Under the pieces are notes generated by a model. The model made no database searches. It was not told where the DNA came from and saw nothing but the letters and a program-made list of their open reading frames with translations. A DNA stretch of 17,315 nt from Fiminaster sp050874705 (GTDB taxonomy: Bacteria > Bacillota_I > Bacilli_A > RFN20 > CAG-826), in contig JBNMLE010000020.1 of NCBI GenBank assembly GCA_050874705.1, positions 1-17,315 of the forward strand, read 5' to 3'. The position numbers and the translations under genes were made by a program. Positions 7,715 through 15,449 of the stretch are shown piece by piece; position 1 is the first letter of the stretch, and the number at the start of each line of letters is the position of its first letter.

Positions 7715-8534
7715 ATTTCTTTTTATCTTGTCTAAAGTTTTTAAGATCATCAAGAGAAACAAAAATGATATCTTCTTCGTCATTTTCAAGTTTTATTGTT
7801 CTTGATAAAAGATTCATTCCTGTAACCTTATAAACAATGTCATCTTTTTTATAAATATCACCAATATGTGGGAAATCTTTTTTCAAACTTGTATATGCAT
7901 CATCTTCATATAATAGACAGCATATTAATTTGCCACAGTGACCACTTAGTTTCGGAATATTTAATGAAAGCATTTGGTTTTTAGCGCGATTTATTGATAT
8001 TCCTTCCATAGATGTTAAGAATGTTGAACAGCAAAGTGGAAGACCGCATATTCCAATTCCTCCAACCATTTTAGCCTTGTCTCTAGAACCAACTTGTCTA
8101 AGTTCGATGCGACAGTGGAATTCGGCCGCTAAAACCTTGAGCAAATCGCGGAAATCTACTCTATCATCAGCAACATAAGCGATTGTTAATTTGCTACCAT
8201 CAAGAGAATATTCAGCGTCAATAGGGCGCATTTCAAGACCTAATTTATTAATTTCCTGCATCGCTATTACCATAGCTTCTTGACTGCGTTTTTTATTAGC
8301 TTCATATATTAATAAATCATCTTTATTAGCTAAACGAATTATTGGTTTTAATTCGAGATTATTTTTATATTTACTTATTGGAGTGGATTCTAAAAATATT
8401 TCTCCAACTTGCATTCCTCTAATAGATTCTGCAACAACCTTGTCGCCAATTTTTAAATTAGGTATGTCAGTAGAGAAAAAATATGTTTTGCCAGTGCTAG
8501 AAAATTTTATACCAGCATAATATTTATTTTCCAT
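7686..8534 (-). CDS. ricT: RicT/YaaT-type PSP1-domain protein
   Basis: 282 residues. It is the PSP1-domain protein that in Bacillus subtilis (YaaT/RicT) joins RicA and RicF in an Fe-S complex assisting RNase Y-dependent mRNA maturation. The cysteine set is present: GIGICGLPLCC (Cys163, 168, 169) and GHCGKLICC (Cys200, 205, 206), with Cys141 upstream; these are candidate cluster ligands. The start is set by the ribosome-binding site: GGAGG (8541-8545 on this strand) abuts an ATG at 8540, which is too close, but is six bases from the ATG at 8534, so MENKYYAG is the better N-terminus. It overlaps holB by 11 bases. The RicA and RicF partners are not in this window. yabA, which follows ricT in B. 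subtilis, is absent. Confidence 0.9.
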   Translation of the reverse strand: MENKYYAGIKFSSTGKTYFFSTDIPNLKIGDKVVAESIRGMQVGEIFLESTPISKYKNNLELKPIIRLANKDDLLIYEANKKRSQEAMVIAMQEINKLGLEMRPIDAEYSLDGSKLTIAYVADDRVDFRDLLKVLAAEFHCRIELRQVGSRDKAKMVGGIGICGLPLCCSTFLTSMEGISINRAKNQMLSLNIPKLSGHCGKLICCLLYEDDAYTSLKKDFPHIGDIYKKDDIVYKVTGMNLLSRTIKLENDEEDIIFVSLDDLKNFRQDKKKYEKPKFQRQ

Positions 8535-9516
8535 TTTCATCCTCCTTTGTTATTTCATATATGATGTGATCTAGAAGTAGTGGGATGTTAATATTCAAAT
8601 CTAGTTTCGATATTGATGACATAACCACAAACAAGCTTCTATCAATGTGTTTTAAACGAGTTAATAACTCATTTAATATATTATCATATGTAGTCAATAT
8701 TATATTCCCATTAACCTTCTTATTTAGTAAATCTTGGAATACAATTCCTAACATCTTTATATATAATCGCGCAGCTTCATTATTTTTAATTTGAGGAATA
8801 ATTCTTCTTTCACAAACATAAATTGCCTCATCATTACTTTTTATAAGGGCGTCTAATTGCTCATCTAAAGCGCTTTTTACGTTTTTATATAAATCTGATT
8901 CGCTCATTTCTTTTATTGATTTCCCATCGCTATAAAATGAACAAAGCATTTCTGCATCCTCTAGGTCAACTCCTTCGTTTATAGCATCAATAAGTATTTC
9001 ATTTTTTGGAACGCTTCTAAATCTTAATATTTGAGTTCTTGATAAAATTGTTGGAAGAACTTTTGATTCATTTTCTGTTGTCAAAAAAGCATAAATATTT
9101 TTGCCAGGTTCTTCCAAGAATTTTAACAATGAGTTAACAGCGACAGGCGTCATTGTTTCTACAAGATTTAAAATATAAATCATTATTCCTTTATCTTCTA
9201 ATGATGTTTTATCAAAATTGGTCATGATTTTCTCAATGTCACCTTTTTTGATTTTGTTATTTGCTCCATCGAAAATCATTACATCAGGATAATTGCCATC
9301 ATTAATTCTTAAGCAAGTAACACAATTATCACAAGCAAGTGGTGAAGGATTATCACAAAGAATTGATTTGGCTAAAAATAAGGCAGTTTCTTTTAATGGC
9401 ATTCCATTACTTCCAGACAATAAATATGCATGAGAAAGATGCTTATTTTTAATAGCATTAGAAAATGTTTTATATATTATTGGTTGATATCTTTTTAAAT
9501 ATTGTTCTATTTGCAT
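8524..9516 (-). CDS. holB: DNA polymerase III delta-prime subunit
   Basis: A 330-residue clamp-loader subunit. The N-terminal AAA+ core has SHAYLLSGSNG (28-38), where the Walker A motif has lost GK[ST], as expected for the non-hydrolysing delta-prime subunit. A zinc module has Cys54, 62, 65 and 68. NSLLKFLEEP (128-137) and LPTILSR (154-160) follow. The Cys of the usual SRC motif is Thr161. The C-terminal part is less conserved. It overlaps the tmk stop by 10 bases and has no clear Shine-Dalgarno site, so coupling is likely. It works with DnaX, encoded by the first gene of this operon, and with HolA, encoded elsewhere. Confidence 0.9.
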   Translation of the reverse strand: MQIEQYLKRYQPIIYKTFSNAIKNKHLSHAYLLSGSNGMPLKETALFLAKSILCDNPSPLACDNCVTCLRINDGNYPDVMIFDGANNKIKKGDIEKIMTNFDKTSLEDKGIMIYILNLVETMTPVAVNSLLKFLEEPGKNIYAFLTTENESKVLPTILSRTQILRFRSVPKNEILIDAINEGVDLEDAEMLCSFYSDGKSIKEMSESDLYKNVKSALDEQLDALIKSNDEAIYVCERRIIPQIKNNEAARLYIKMLGIVFQDLLNKKVNGNIILTTYDNILNELLTRLKHIDRSLFVVMSSISKLDLNINIPLLLDHIIYEITKEDENGK

Positions 9517-10133
9517 TGTGATAAACGTTCTTTAATAGCGTGATATGCGTCTAAAACTACTTCATCAAATGGTTTCGAAGCATCTAAAATTACATATCTA
9601 TCAGGGAATCTTTTTGCTAAATCTAAAAAGGTTTTGCGGACTTTTTTGTGAAAATCAAGTTTTTCTAAATCAAGGCGATTAACTTCTCTATTCGCATTAG
9701 CGGCAATTCGGGCTAAACCGATTTCAGGGTCGATATCAAAAAGGAGTGTTAAATCTGGAAAATAACCATCTGTGGCATACATATTTAAGGAAAGAATTTT
9801 ATCTATTCCTAATCCTCTTGCGCCACCTTGATAAGCAAGTGAAGAATCGATAAATCTATCTGAAATAACAATCTTGCCTTCTTTTGATAATGGCCACACT
9901 TTTTCCACTAAATGTTGTCTTCTTGCAGCGGCATAAAGTAGTGCTTCTGTCATTGGATCCATAGCAACATTTTTCTTGTCTAAAATGACGTTACGGATTT
10001 CTTCTGCGATAGGTGTTCCACCTGGTTCGCGGGTTAAAACAACGTGTTCGCCATCTTTTTCTAATAGTTCAGTTACTTTCTTTGTAACGCTACTTTTTCC
10101 TGATCCTTCAGGGCCTTCAATTGTAACAAACAT
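9507..10133 (-). CDS. tmk: Thymidylate kinase
   Basis: 208 residues, the usual length. It phosphorylates dTMP to dTDP with ATP for DNA synthesis. Motifs in order: P-loop GPEGSGKS (7-14), TREPGG (34-39), DRF (92-94) with DSSLAYQG (96-103), and an Arg-containing lid region NREVNRLDLEK after the aspartate strand LLFDIDP. The ribosome-binding site AGAGGA lies seven bases upstream of the ATG. It follows recR by 12 bases and overlaps holB. It is the only gene here that ends in TAG. Confidence 0.95.
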   Translation of the reverse strand: MFVTIEGPEGSGKSSVTKKVTELLEKDGEHVVLTREPGGTPIAEEIRNVILDKKNVAMDPMTEALLYAAARRQHLVEKVWPLSKEGKIVISDRFIDSSLAYQGGARGLGIDKILSLNMYATDGYFPDLTLLFDIDPEIGLARIAANANREVNRLDLEKLDFHKKVRKTFLDLAKRFPDRYVILDASKPFDEVVLDAYHAIKERLSQCK

Positions 10134-10145
10134 ATAAATATCCTC

Positions 10146-10742
10146 TTAAATTTTCTTTCTTCCTTCAAGTGCTTTAGAAAGCGTTAATGAATCAGCATAT
10201 TCTAAGTGCCCGCCCATAGGAAGACCATAGGCTAGTCTAGAAACATTAACATTTTTATTTTCTAATAATTTCGCTAGATATAAAGCAGTGGTCTCTCCAT
10301 CGATTGTTGGATTTGTTGCAAGAATAATTTCTTTAACTTGGTCATCATCTATTCTTTTCATTAAAGAAGAAATATTTAAGTCTTCAATTCCAACTCCATT
10401 CATCGCTGATAAAGTTCCGCCTAATACATGATATAGACCTTTATATGTTCCGATTTTTTCAAAACCATTTATATCAAGCGCATTTGAAACAACAATAATT
10501 GTTTGTTTATCTCTATTTTCGTCTTCGCAATATTCGCAATATTCATTTTCAGTGTAATTTCCACATTTTTTGCAGTGGTGAATATTGTTTTTAACGTCTA
10601 AAAGAGATTTAGCAAAATCATTTACGTCTTCGCTACCCATTTTTAAAACACTATAAGCCATTCTTTCAGCGGATTTTAAACCCACTCCTGGAAGCTTATG
10701 AAAAGCATCAATTAAGTTTTCAATGCTTTTGAGTGTTTTCAT
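10146..10742 (-). CDS. recR: Recombination mediator protein RecR
   Basis: 198 residues, full length. With RecO (and RecF) it loads RecA on gapped DNA. It has the helix-hairpin-helix region LPGVGLKSAERMAY (17-30), a Cys4 zinc finger (Cys57, 60, 69, 72), a Toprim domain from about 80 to 175 with ATNPTIDGETTALYLA, and the C-terminal GLPMGGHLEYAD and LSKALEGR signatures. The residue often Glu at the start of the Toprim domain is Ser86, but the B. subtilis protein also departs from Glu there as I recall it, so this is not loss of function. Its start lies four bases after the ebfC stop, with only a distant GGGGGA as a ribosome-binding site. Confidence 0.95.
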   Translation of the reverse strand: MKTLKSIENLIDAFHKLPGVGLKSAERMAYSVLKMGSEDVNDFAKSLLDVKNNIHHCKKCGNYTENEYCEYCEDENRDKQTIIVVSNALDINGFEKIGTYKGLYHVLGGTLSAMNGVGIEDLNISSLMKRIDDDQVKEIILATNPTIDGETTALYLAKLLENKNVNVSRLAYGLPMGGHLEYADSLTLSKALEGRKKI

Positions 10743-10746
10743 TTAT

Positions 10747-11046
10747 TTAAAATAATCCCCCAGCGCGACCAGTGATTGATTCATTAATCTTTTCGCTTTC
10801 TTTTTCAATTTCGTCAATTGCTTCATTGATAGCAAGAGAGATCATTTCTTCAATCATTTCTTTATTTTCTTCTGATAAAGCATCTTTATCGATGTCTACA
10901 GATTTTACTTTTTTGTCGCCTGTTAAAATTACAGTAACTGCGCCACCTTTAGAAACGCTGAATTCTTTTTCTTTTAATGCATTTTGAGCTTTTTGAAGTT
11001 CTCTTTGCATTTTTTGTGCTTGCATAAGCATTTGTTGCATGTTCAT
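10747..11046 (-). CDS. ebfC: YbaB/EbfC-family nucleoid-associated protein
   Basis: 99 residues. It starts with the family's Met/Gln-rich helix (MNMQQMLMQAQKMQRELQ). A small beta sheet follows (VSKGGAVTVILTGDKKVKSVDID), then a C-terminal helix ending in ITGRAGGLF. Family members are dimeric DNA-binding proteins. The gene sits between dnaX and recR, its standard place in Bacilli (B. subtilis yaaK). AAGGAG (11057-11062 on this strand) lies ten bases before the ATG. It begins one base after the dnaX stop. Confidence 0.93.
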   Translation of the reverse strand: MNMQQMLMQAQKMQRELQKAQNALKEKEFSVSKGGAVTVILTGDKKVKSVDIDKDALSEENKEMIEEMISLAINEAIDEIEKESEKINESITGRAGGLF

Positions 11047-11047
11047 A

Positions 11048-12766
11048 TTATTTAAACTCCTTTAAATCAATTTTTATTTCATTTGCCTTAGGCAATTTTG
11101 ATATTTGTTTTAAGTTATTATATGCTTGGAAAAGTCTAACAGTTTCGTTTCTTGATAAAGCGTAAACAAATACATTTTTTCCTAACATATGTGTGAATAC
11201 TTCAGAAGCATTTTTTTGATTTTGTTTGACATTAAGTTTGTCCGCTAATTTTTGTAGATCATATTCAAGAACGATAACATCTTTTGTCACAAGATATGGC
11301 TTACCATCTTTTATTAACGCAATAATATCACCGAATGTTGGATGGCCAAGATATGAATCAAGTTCGCTCCATCTATTTACTAAATTTTTTCGACCTTGTT
11401 TATCGCCTAAGACCATTAATTTAACAATTGTTTCATCATCGATTGAGATTTTTTCGCCTTCATCTTCAACAATTCTTTTTTTATCATCGTCATCGAATAA
11501 CCAATCTGGTGGCTCGGGAGCCTTTTCTTCTTCTTTTTTAATTTCAATTACCGGTTTTTTAGCGGCAATTTTTTCTTCCACCTTAGCAGGTTTTGCTTCA
11601 ACAATTTTACTTTGTGGTTTTTCTTCAAAAACCTTTATTTCAACTTTTTGTGGAGCAGGACTGCTTACTACGTTTGGCGTTTCTTGAATATCTCTCATCG
11701 TGCAAAGTCTAAGTATAATGACTTCGAACATAGTTTTAATATTATTAACTGTTTTGTAATCGGATTGAGCTTTTAAAAATGCATTAATCATTTCATTGAT
11801 GGATTTTAAATCAAGGATGTTTGCTAATTCATCAGCTTCAACCTCATTTAAAACTGTAAGTTCATTTTCATCACTAGTTTTCTTAATAATTAAGACATCT
11901 TTCAAGATTTCTAATAGATCAGTTGTAAGTCTTTTTAAGTCAATTCCGCCTTCTGAATATGAATTAATTCTATTTAAACAAGTTGAAACATCGCCATTAT
12001 AAATAGCTTTTATAAATGAGATTTTTTCTTTGGTTGAAGTTAAACCAAACAAAGTATTAACACCTTCTTCTTTAAGCGTAGTGCCACTATAAGCAAGAAC
12101 TTGATCAAGAATTGACAAAGCATCACGAACCCCACCATCCGCTAACGAAATGACAGCATCAACGCTTTTTTTGTCATAAGTAATACCTTCTTTATCAAGT
12201 ATTTCAGATAATCTTGCATATATATCTGCATCGCTAACTTTTGTAAAATCATATCTTTGGCAACGAGAAATAATAGTAGGAAGAATATTATGCGGTTCAG
12301 TAGTCGCTAAAATGAAAACGACATGTGCTGGTGGTTCTTCTAATGTTTTTAGTAAAGCATTAAAAGCATTTGTGGTCATCATGTGGACTTCATCAATAAT
12401 GTAGACTTTATATTTTCCTTTTAAAGGTAAATAGTTAACTTTATCGATGAGGTCGCGAACTTGTTCTACGCCATTATTACTAGCGGCGTCGATTTCAATA
12501 ACATCAGGATGAGTTCCTTCAGTGATTTCGATACAATTTGAACATTTATTGCATTGATGGCCTTGACCTTCTTCACAATTTAGTGCTTTTGCAAATAATT
12601 TTGCCATTGTTGTCTTTCCTGTTCCTCTTGGTCCACAGAAAAGATAAGCATGTGCGATTTTGTTATTTGCTAGTGCGTTTTTTAAAGTTTTTACGATATG
12701 TTGTTGACCCGCTACTTCTTCAAAAGTTTGTGGTCTATAAGTTCTATAAAGTGCTTTGTATGCCAT
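11048..12766 (-). CDS. dnaX: DNA polymerase III gamma/tau subunit
   Basis: The 572-residue clamp-loader ATPase also bridges polymerase and helicase. It has Walker A GPRGTGKT (45-52), zinc ligands Cys64, 72, 75 and 78, Walker B DEVH (125-128), and the arginine-finger SRCQRYDF (167-174). AAA+ and collar domains run to about 360, a Lys/Glu/Pro-rich linker from about 365 to 440, and a tau C-terminal domain from about 440 to 572. Length is close to B. subtilis tau. A run of seven A's encodes Lys429-Lys430 (11476-11482). A -1 slip there would add Lys-Asn-Cys and then stop, giving a 433-residue gamma-like form. It heads the operon ebfC-recR-tmk-holB-ricT-rsmI. The start codon has no Shine-Dalgarno site. 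Confidence 0.96.
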   Translation of the reverse strand: MAYKALYRTYRPQTFEEVAGQQHIVKTLKNALANNKIAHAYLFCGPRGTGKTTMAKLFAKALNCEEGQGHQCNKCSNCIEITEGTHPDVIEIDAASNNGVEQVRDLIDKVNYLPLKGKYKVYIIDEVHMMTTNAFNALLKTLEEPPAHVVFILATTEPHNILPTIISRCQRYDFTKVSDADIYARLSEILDKEGITYDKKSVDAVISLADGGVRDALSILDQVLAYSGTTLKEEGVNTLFGLTSTKEKISFIKAIYNGDVSTCLNRINSYSEGGIDLKRLTTDLLEILKDVLIIKKTSDENELTVLNEVEADELANILDLKSINEMINAFLKAQSDYKTVNNIKTMFEVIILRLCTMRDIQETPNVVSSPAPQKVEIKVFEEKPQSKIVEAKPAKVEEKIAAKKPVIEIKKEEEKAPEPPDWLFDDDDKKRIVEDEGEKISIDDETIVKLMVLGDKQGRKNLVNRWSELDSYLGHPTFGDIIALIKDGKPYLVTKDVIVLEYDLQKLADKLNVKQNQKNASEVFTHMLGKNVFVYALSRNETVRLFQAYNNLKQISKLPKANEIKIDLKEFK

Positions 12767-12784
12767 AAATATTTACCGAATGAA

Positions 12785-12813
12785 ATTATACTATTTTTAT
12801 AAGATACATAAAA
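12785..12813 (-). promoter_or_regulatory. Probable dnaX operon promoter
   Basis: On the minus strand a perfect TATAAT occupies 12790-12785. A weak -35 (TTTTAT, 12813-12808) lies 17 bases upstream. Predicted transcription start is near 12778, leaving about 12 untranslated bases before the dnaX ATG, with no Shine-Dalgarno site. It is back to back with the prfA promoter. Confidence 0.45.
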
Positions 12814-12878
12814 GCACAAAACCACATTTTAAATAAATTTAATTTTAGGACTACTCTCTTTAATATAAATGATTAATA

Positions 12879-12887
12879 TGTTATAAT
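12879..12887 (+). promoter_or_regulatory. Extended -10 promoter of the prfA operon
   Basis: TGTTATAAT is a perfect extended -10 element (TG at 12879-12880, TATAAT at 12882-12887). No clear -35 is seen. Transcription should start near 12894, four bases before the first ATG (12898) and 16 before the second in-frame ATG (12910). The 131-base gap 12767-12897 holds this and the divergent dnaX promoter and no RNA gene that I can see. Confidence 0.55.
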
Positions 12888-12897
12888 TTCGGCACTT

Positions 12898-13980
12898 ATG
12901 GAAGAGACAATGTTAAAACGCCTTGAAGTTACAAAACTAAGGCTCGATGAAATCGATAAAGAATTATGTGATGAGAATATCACACGCGACATTAAAAAGT
13001 TTAAAGATTTATCAAAAGAGAGATCTAATCTTGAACCAATAGTCGCAAATTATGAAAAATATTTAAAAATCAAAAGCGACCTTGCTGACTCAGAAGTTAT
13101 GATTAGTGATTCTGATGAAGAAATATCACAATTTGGAAGAGAAGAACATAAGCGTTTGCTTGAAGAAGAAGCAAAACTTGAAGAAGAAACAAAAATTTTA
13201 TTGCTTCCAAAAGATCCTAATGATGACAAAAATATAATTGTTGAAATTAGAGGCGCCGCTGGTGGAGATGAAGGAAATATTTTTGCTGGTGACTTATTTA
13301 GAATGTATGTAAGATACGCCGAAGACAAAGGCTGGAAAATCCAAATGATTGAAGAAAACATTTGTGAAGCAGGCGGATTTTCATTAGTGTCTTTTATGAT
13401 TAAAGGTGATGGCGCTTATTCAAGATTAAAATTTGAAAGTGGTGCTCACCGCGTTCAACGTGTTCCGAAGACAGAAGCAAGTGGAAGAATTCATACTTCA
13501 ACAGCCACAGTTTTAGTTATGCCAGAAATGGAAGATATTGATGTTGATTTAAAGATGGAAGATATACAAGTTGATACATATCGTTCACAAGGTGCCGGGG
13601 GACAAAACGTTAACAAAACTGAATCCGCTGTTCGTATGACTCATATTCCTACTGGTGTAATAGTTTCATGCCAAACTGAAAAATCACAAATTCAAAACCG
13701 TGAAATTTGTCTTCGAATGTTAAGAGCAAAAATATATGCAAAACTTCAAGAAGAACAAGAGGCGAAATTTGGTAGTGAAAGAAAATTAAAAGTTGGAACT
13801 GGTGAAAGAAGCGAAAAGATTAGAACATATAATTATCCTCAAAACCGTGTTACCGACCATAGAATTGGTTTTACAATTCAAAAATTAGATCGCGTTATGG
13901 AAGGCGATCTTGATGAAATATTAGATGCTTTAATTCATTATGACCAAGAACAAAAAATGCTTGGTGAACAAGGAAAATAA
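12898..13980 (+). CDS. prfA: Peptide chain release factor 1
   Basis: 360 residues. RF1 recognises UAA and UAG and triggers peptide release. The codon-reading motif is the RF1-type PxT (PKT, 190-192, in RVPKTEASGRIHTS), not the SPF of RF2. The catalytic GGQ is at 234-236 in GAGGQNVNKT. An N-terminal coiled-coil domain spans about 5-100, and IRGAAGGDEG follows at 118-127. Family alignment favours the second ATG (12910), since RF1 proteins commonly begin like MLKRLE; the first ATG lies four bases from the predicted transcript start. Neither has a good Shine-Dalgarno site. The next gene encodes the enzyme that methylates Gln236. Of the 18 complete protein genes here 15 end in TAA, the codon both release factors read. 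Confidence 0.96.
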   Translation: MEETMLKRLEVTKLRLDEIDKELCDENITRDIKKFKDLSKERSNLEPIVANYEKYLKIKSDLADSEVMISDSDEEISQFGREEHKRLLEEEAKLEEETKILLLPKDPNDDKNIIVEIRGAAGGDEGNIFAGDLFRMYVRYAEDKGWKIQMIEENICEAGGFSLVSFMIKGDGAYSRLKFESGAHRVQRVPKTEASGRIHTSTATVLVMPEMEDIDVDLKMEDIQVDTYRSQGAGGQNVNKTESAVRMTHIPTGVIVSCQTEKSQIQNREICLRMLRAKIYAKLQEEQEAKFGSERKLKVGTGERSEKIRTYNYPQNRVTDHRIGFTIQKLDRVMEGDLDEILDALIHYDQEQKMLGEQGK

Positions 13981-14858
13981 TGCCGTCTCTATTTGAAGTC
14001 TATAAAGAGGCTTATAAAGAGCTAAAAAATCCAAAGAAAGATGAAATAAATATTCGCATTCTTTTATGTGCAAATAATAATCTATCTTCAATGAGTCAGT
14101 TCTATCTTAAAAAAGATGAAAATATTAAGGATTTACCAAGATTTAAGAGAGATTTTTCTCGTTATTTAAATGGTGAACCAATTCAGTATATCATTGGAAA
14201 TAGTGAATTTTTTGGTTCTAATTTTAAAGTTGATCAAAGGGTACTAATTCCTCGTCAAGAAACAGAAGAAGTTGCGCTATATGCGTTAAGAAAAATTTTA
14301 AGCATTTTCCCAAATCAAGAGATTTCTTTAGCGGATATTTGTTGTGGTTCTGGATGCATTGGCATTTCTCTAGCCAAACATGTTCCTTTAAAATATTTAT
14401 ATTTAAGTGACATATCTCAAGACGCATGTGATTTAGCGGTTGAAAACCTTGCTTTAAATAATGTGAATGGATATGTACTTCATGGAGATGGATTAAAGCC
14501 TTTTATAAAACATAATATTAAAGTCGATGTTATTGTGGCTAATCCTCCATATATATTAAATAAAAAAGATGTAGATGAATCTGTTTTATTATATGAACCA
14601 CATAATGCTTTATTCATTGATGACAATTTATCAATTTATCGTTCAATAATTAATGACGCTATTAAGGTGATGAATGACAAATTACTAATTGTTTTTGAAA
14701 TTGGATACGACTTAAAAGAAAAATTAATTAAACTTATTCACGAAGAAGAACATGAAGTTGATATAACTTATACATTTAGAAAAGACATTAACGGAAAAGA
14801 TCGAATTTTTTCACTTCTTTTGGAGAAAAATAATAATGGAAATACTAAAGCAAACTGA
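13980..14858 (+). CDS. prmC: Release factor glutamine methyltransferase
   Basis: The 292-residue S-adenosylmethionine-dependent enzyme methylates the side-chain amide of the GGQ glutamine in release factors. An N-terminal helical substrate-binding domain contains GEPIQYIIG (65-73). IPRQETE (90-96) follows, then the cofactor loop ADICCGSGCIG (118-128) and the catalytic NPPY (188-191). Its ATG shares one base with the prfA stop (TAATG), and AAGGA lies just upstream, so translation is coupled to that of its substrate RF1. It ends in TGA, overlapping tsaC by 23 bases; a TAA follows one codon later in the same frame. Confidence 0.95.
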   Translation: MPSLFEVYKEAYKELKNPKKDEINIRILLCANNNLSSMSQFYLKKDENIKDLPRFKRDFSRYLNGEPIQYIIGNSEFFGSNFKVDQRVLIPRQETEEVALYALRKILSIFPNQEISLADICCGSGCIGISLAKHVPLKYLYLSDISQDACDLAVENLALNNVNGYVLHGDGLKPFIKHNIKVDVIVANPPYILNKKDVDESVLLYEPHNALFIDDNLSIYRSIINDAIKVMNDKLLIVFEIGYDLKEKLIKLIHEEEHEVDITYTFRKDINGKDRIFSLLLEKNNNGNTKAN

Positions 14859-15444
14859 TATTAAAAAAGCCGCAAAAATACTTAAAGATGGTGGTTTAAT
14901 TGCTTTCCCAACTGAAACAGTATTCGGTTTTGGTGTTGTTTTTGATAACAATAGCTCATATAAAAGACTAATTGATGTTAAAAGAAGACCTCCTGAAAAA
15001 CCATTTACTTTAATGTGTGGAAAAATTGAAGATGTTGAAAAATATATGGAATTATCTTCAAATGCCAAAAAACTTGTAAAAGCATTTATGCCAGGACAAT
15101 TCACATTAATTTGCAAAGCAAAAAATGATTTACCTGATTATGTTGTTTCAAAAGAAGGAAATGTCGGTATTAGAATATCTGATTTAAAGTTAGTTCAAGA
15201 CTTAATTAATGAAGTTGAGAAACCGCTTCTTGTTCCAAGCGCAAATAAATCTGGCGAACCTCCATTAAATAATAGTGGTGATGTTTATAAAATTTTTAAA
15301 GATGAAATCGATGCAGTTATTGAAGGAGAATCTACAAGCAAAACTCCTTCAACAATTGTTATAATGGATAATGATGAATATCACTTAATAAGACAAGGTG
15401 TTATTAGCAAAGAAGATATTGATAATGTTTTAAAAGGAGAATAA
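14836..15444 (+). CDS. tsaC: Threonylcarbamoyl-AMP synthase, short TsaC type
   Basis: 202 residues: a single YrdC/Sua5 domain without the C-terminal Sua5 extension present in B. subtilis YwlC. It makes threonylcarbamoyl-AMP from threonine, bicarbonate and ATP, the first step of the t6A modification at position 37 of ANN-reading tRNAs. Motifs: IAFPTETVFGFG, the KRRPPEKP nucleotide-binding loop, and the conserved PSANKSGEPP and STIV. GGAG (14822-14825) lies ten bases before the ATG, inside prmC. TsaB, TsaD and TsaE are not in this window. The position between prmC and rpiB parallels the B. subtilis ywk-ywl region. Confidence 0.93.
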   Translation: MEILKQTDIKKAAKILKDGGLIAFPTETVFGFGVVFDNNSSYKRLIDVKRRPPEKPFTLMCGKIEDVEKYMELSSNAKKLVKAFMPGQFTLICKAKNDLPDYVVSKEGNVGIRISDLKLVQDLINEVEKPLLVPSANKSGEPPLNNSGDVYKIFKDEIDAVIEGESTSKTPSTIVIMDNDEYHLIRQGVISKEDIDNVLKGE

Positions 15445-15449
15445 TTATT

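Noticed and set aside
7715..7789. Longer N-terminus for RsmI beginning at 7789 with a signal-peptide-like hydrophobic stretch
   Set aside because: It lies within the 3' end of ricT in another frame, has no ribosome-binding site, and is not part of the RsmI family N-terminus.
10457..10502. RecR Toprim domain has Ser86 where Glu might be expected
   Set aside because: This position varies in Bacilli RecR proteins; all other motifs are intact, so no functional loss is implied.
12767..12897. Small RNA such as the signal recognition particle RNA, which often lies near dnaX in Bacilli
   Set aside because: The gap is only 131 AT-rich bases filled by divergent promoters, with no GC-rich SRP-type helix.
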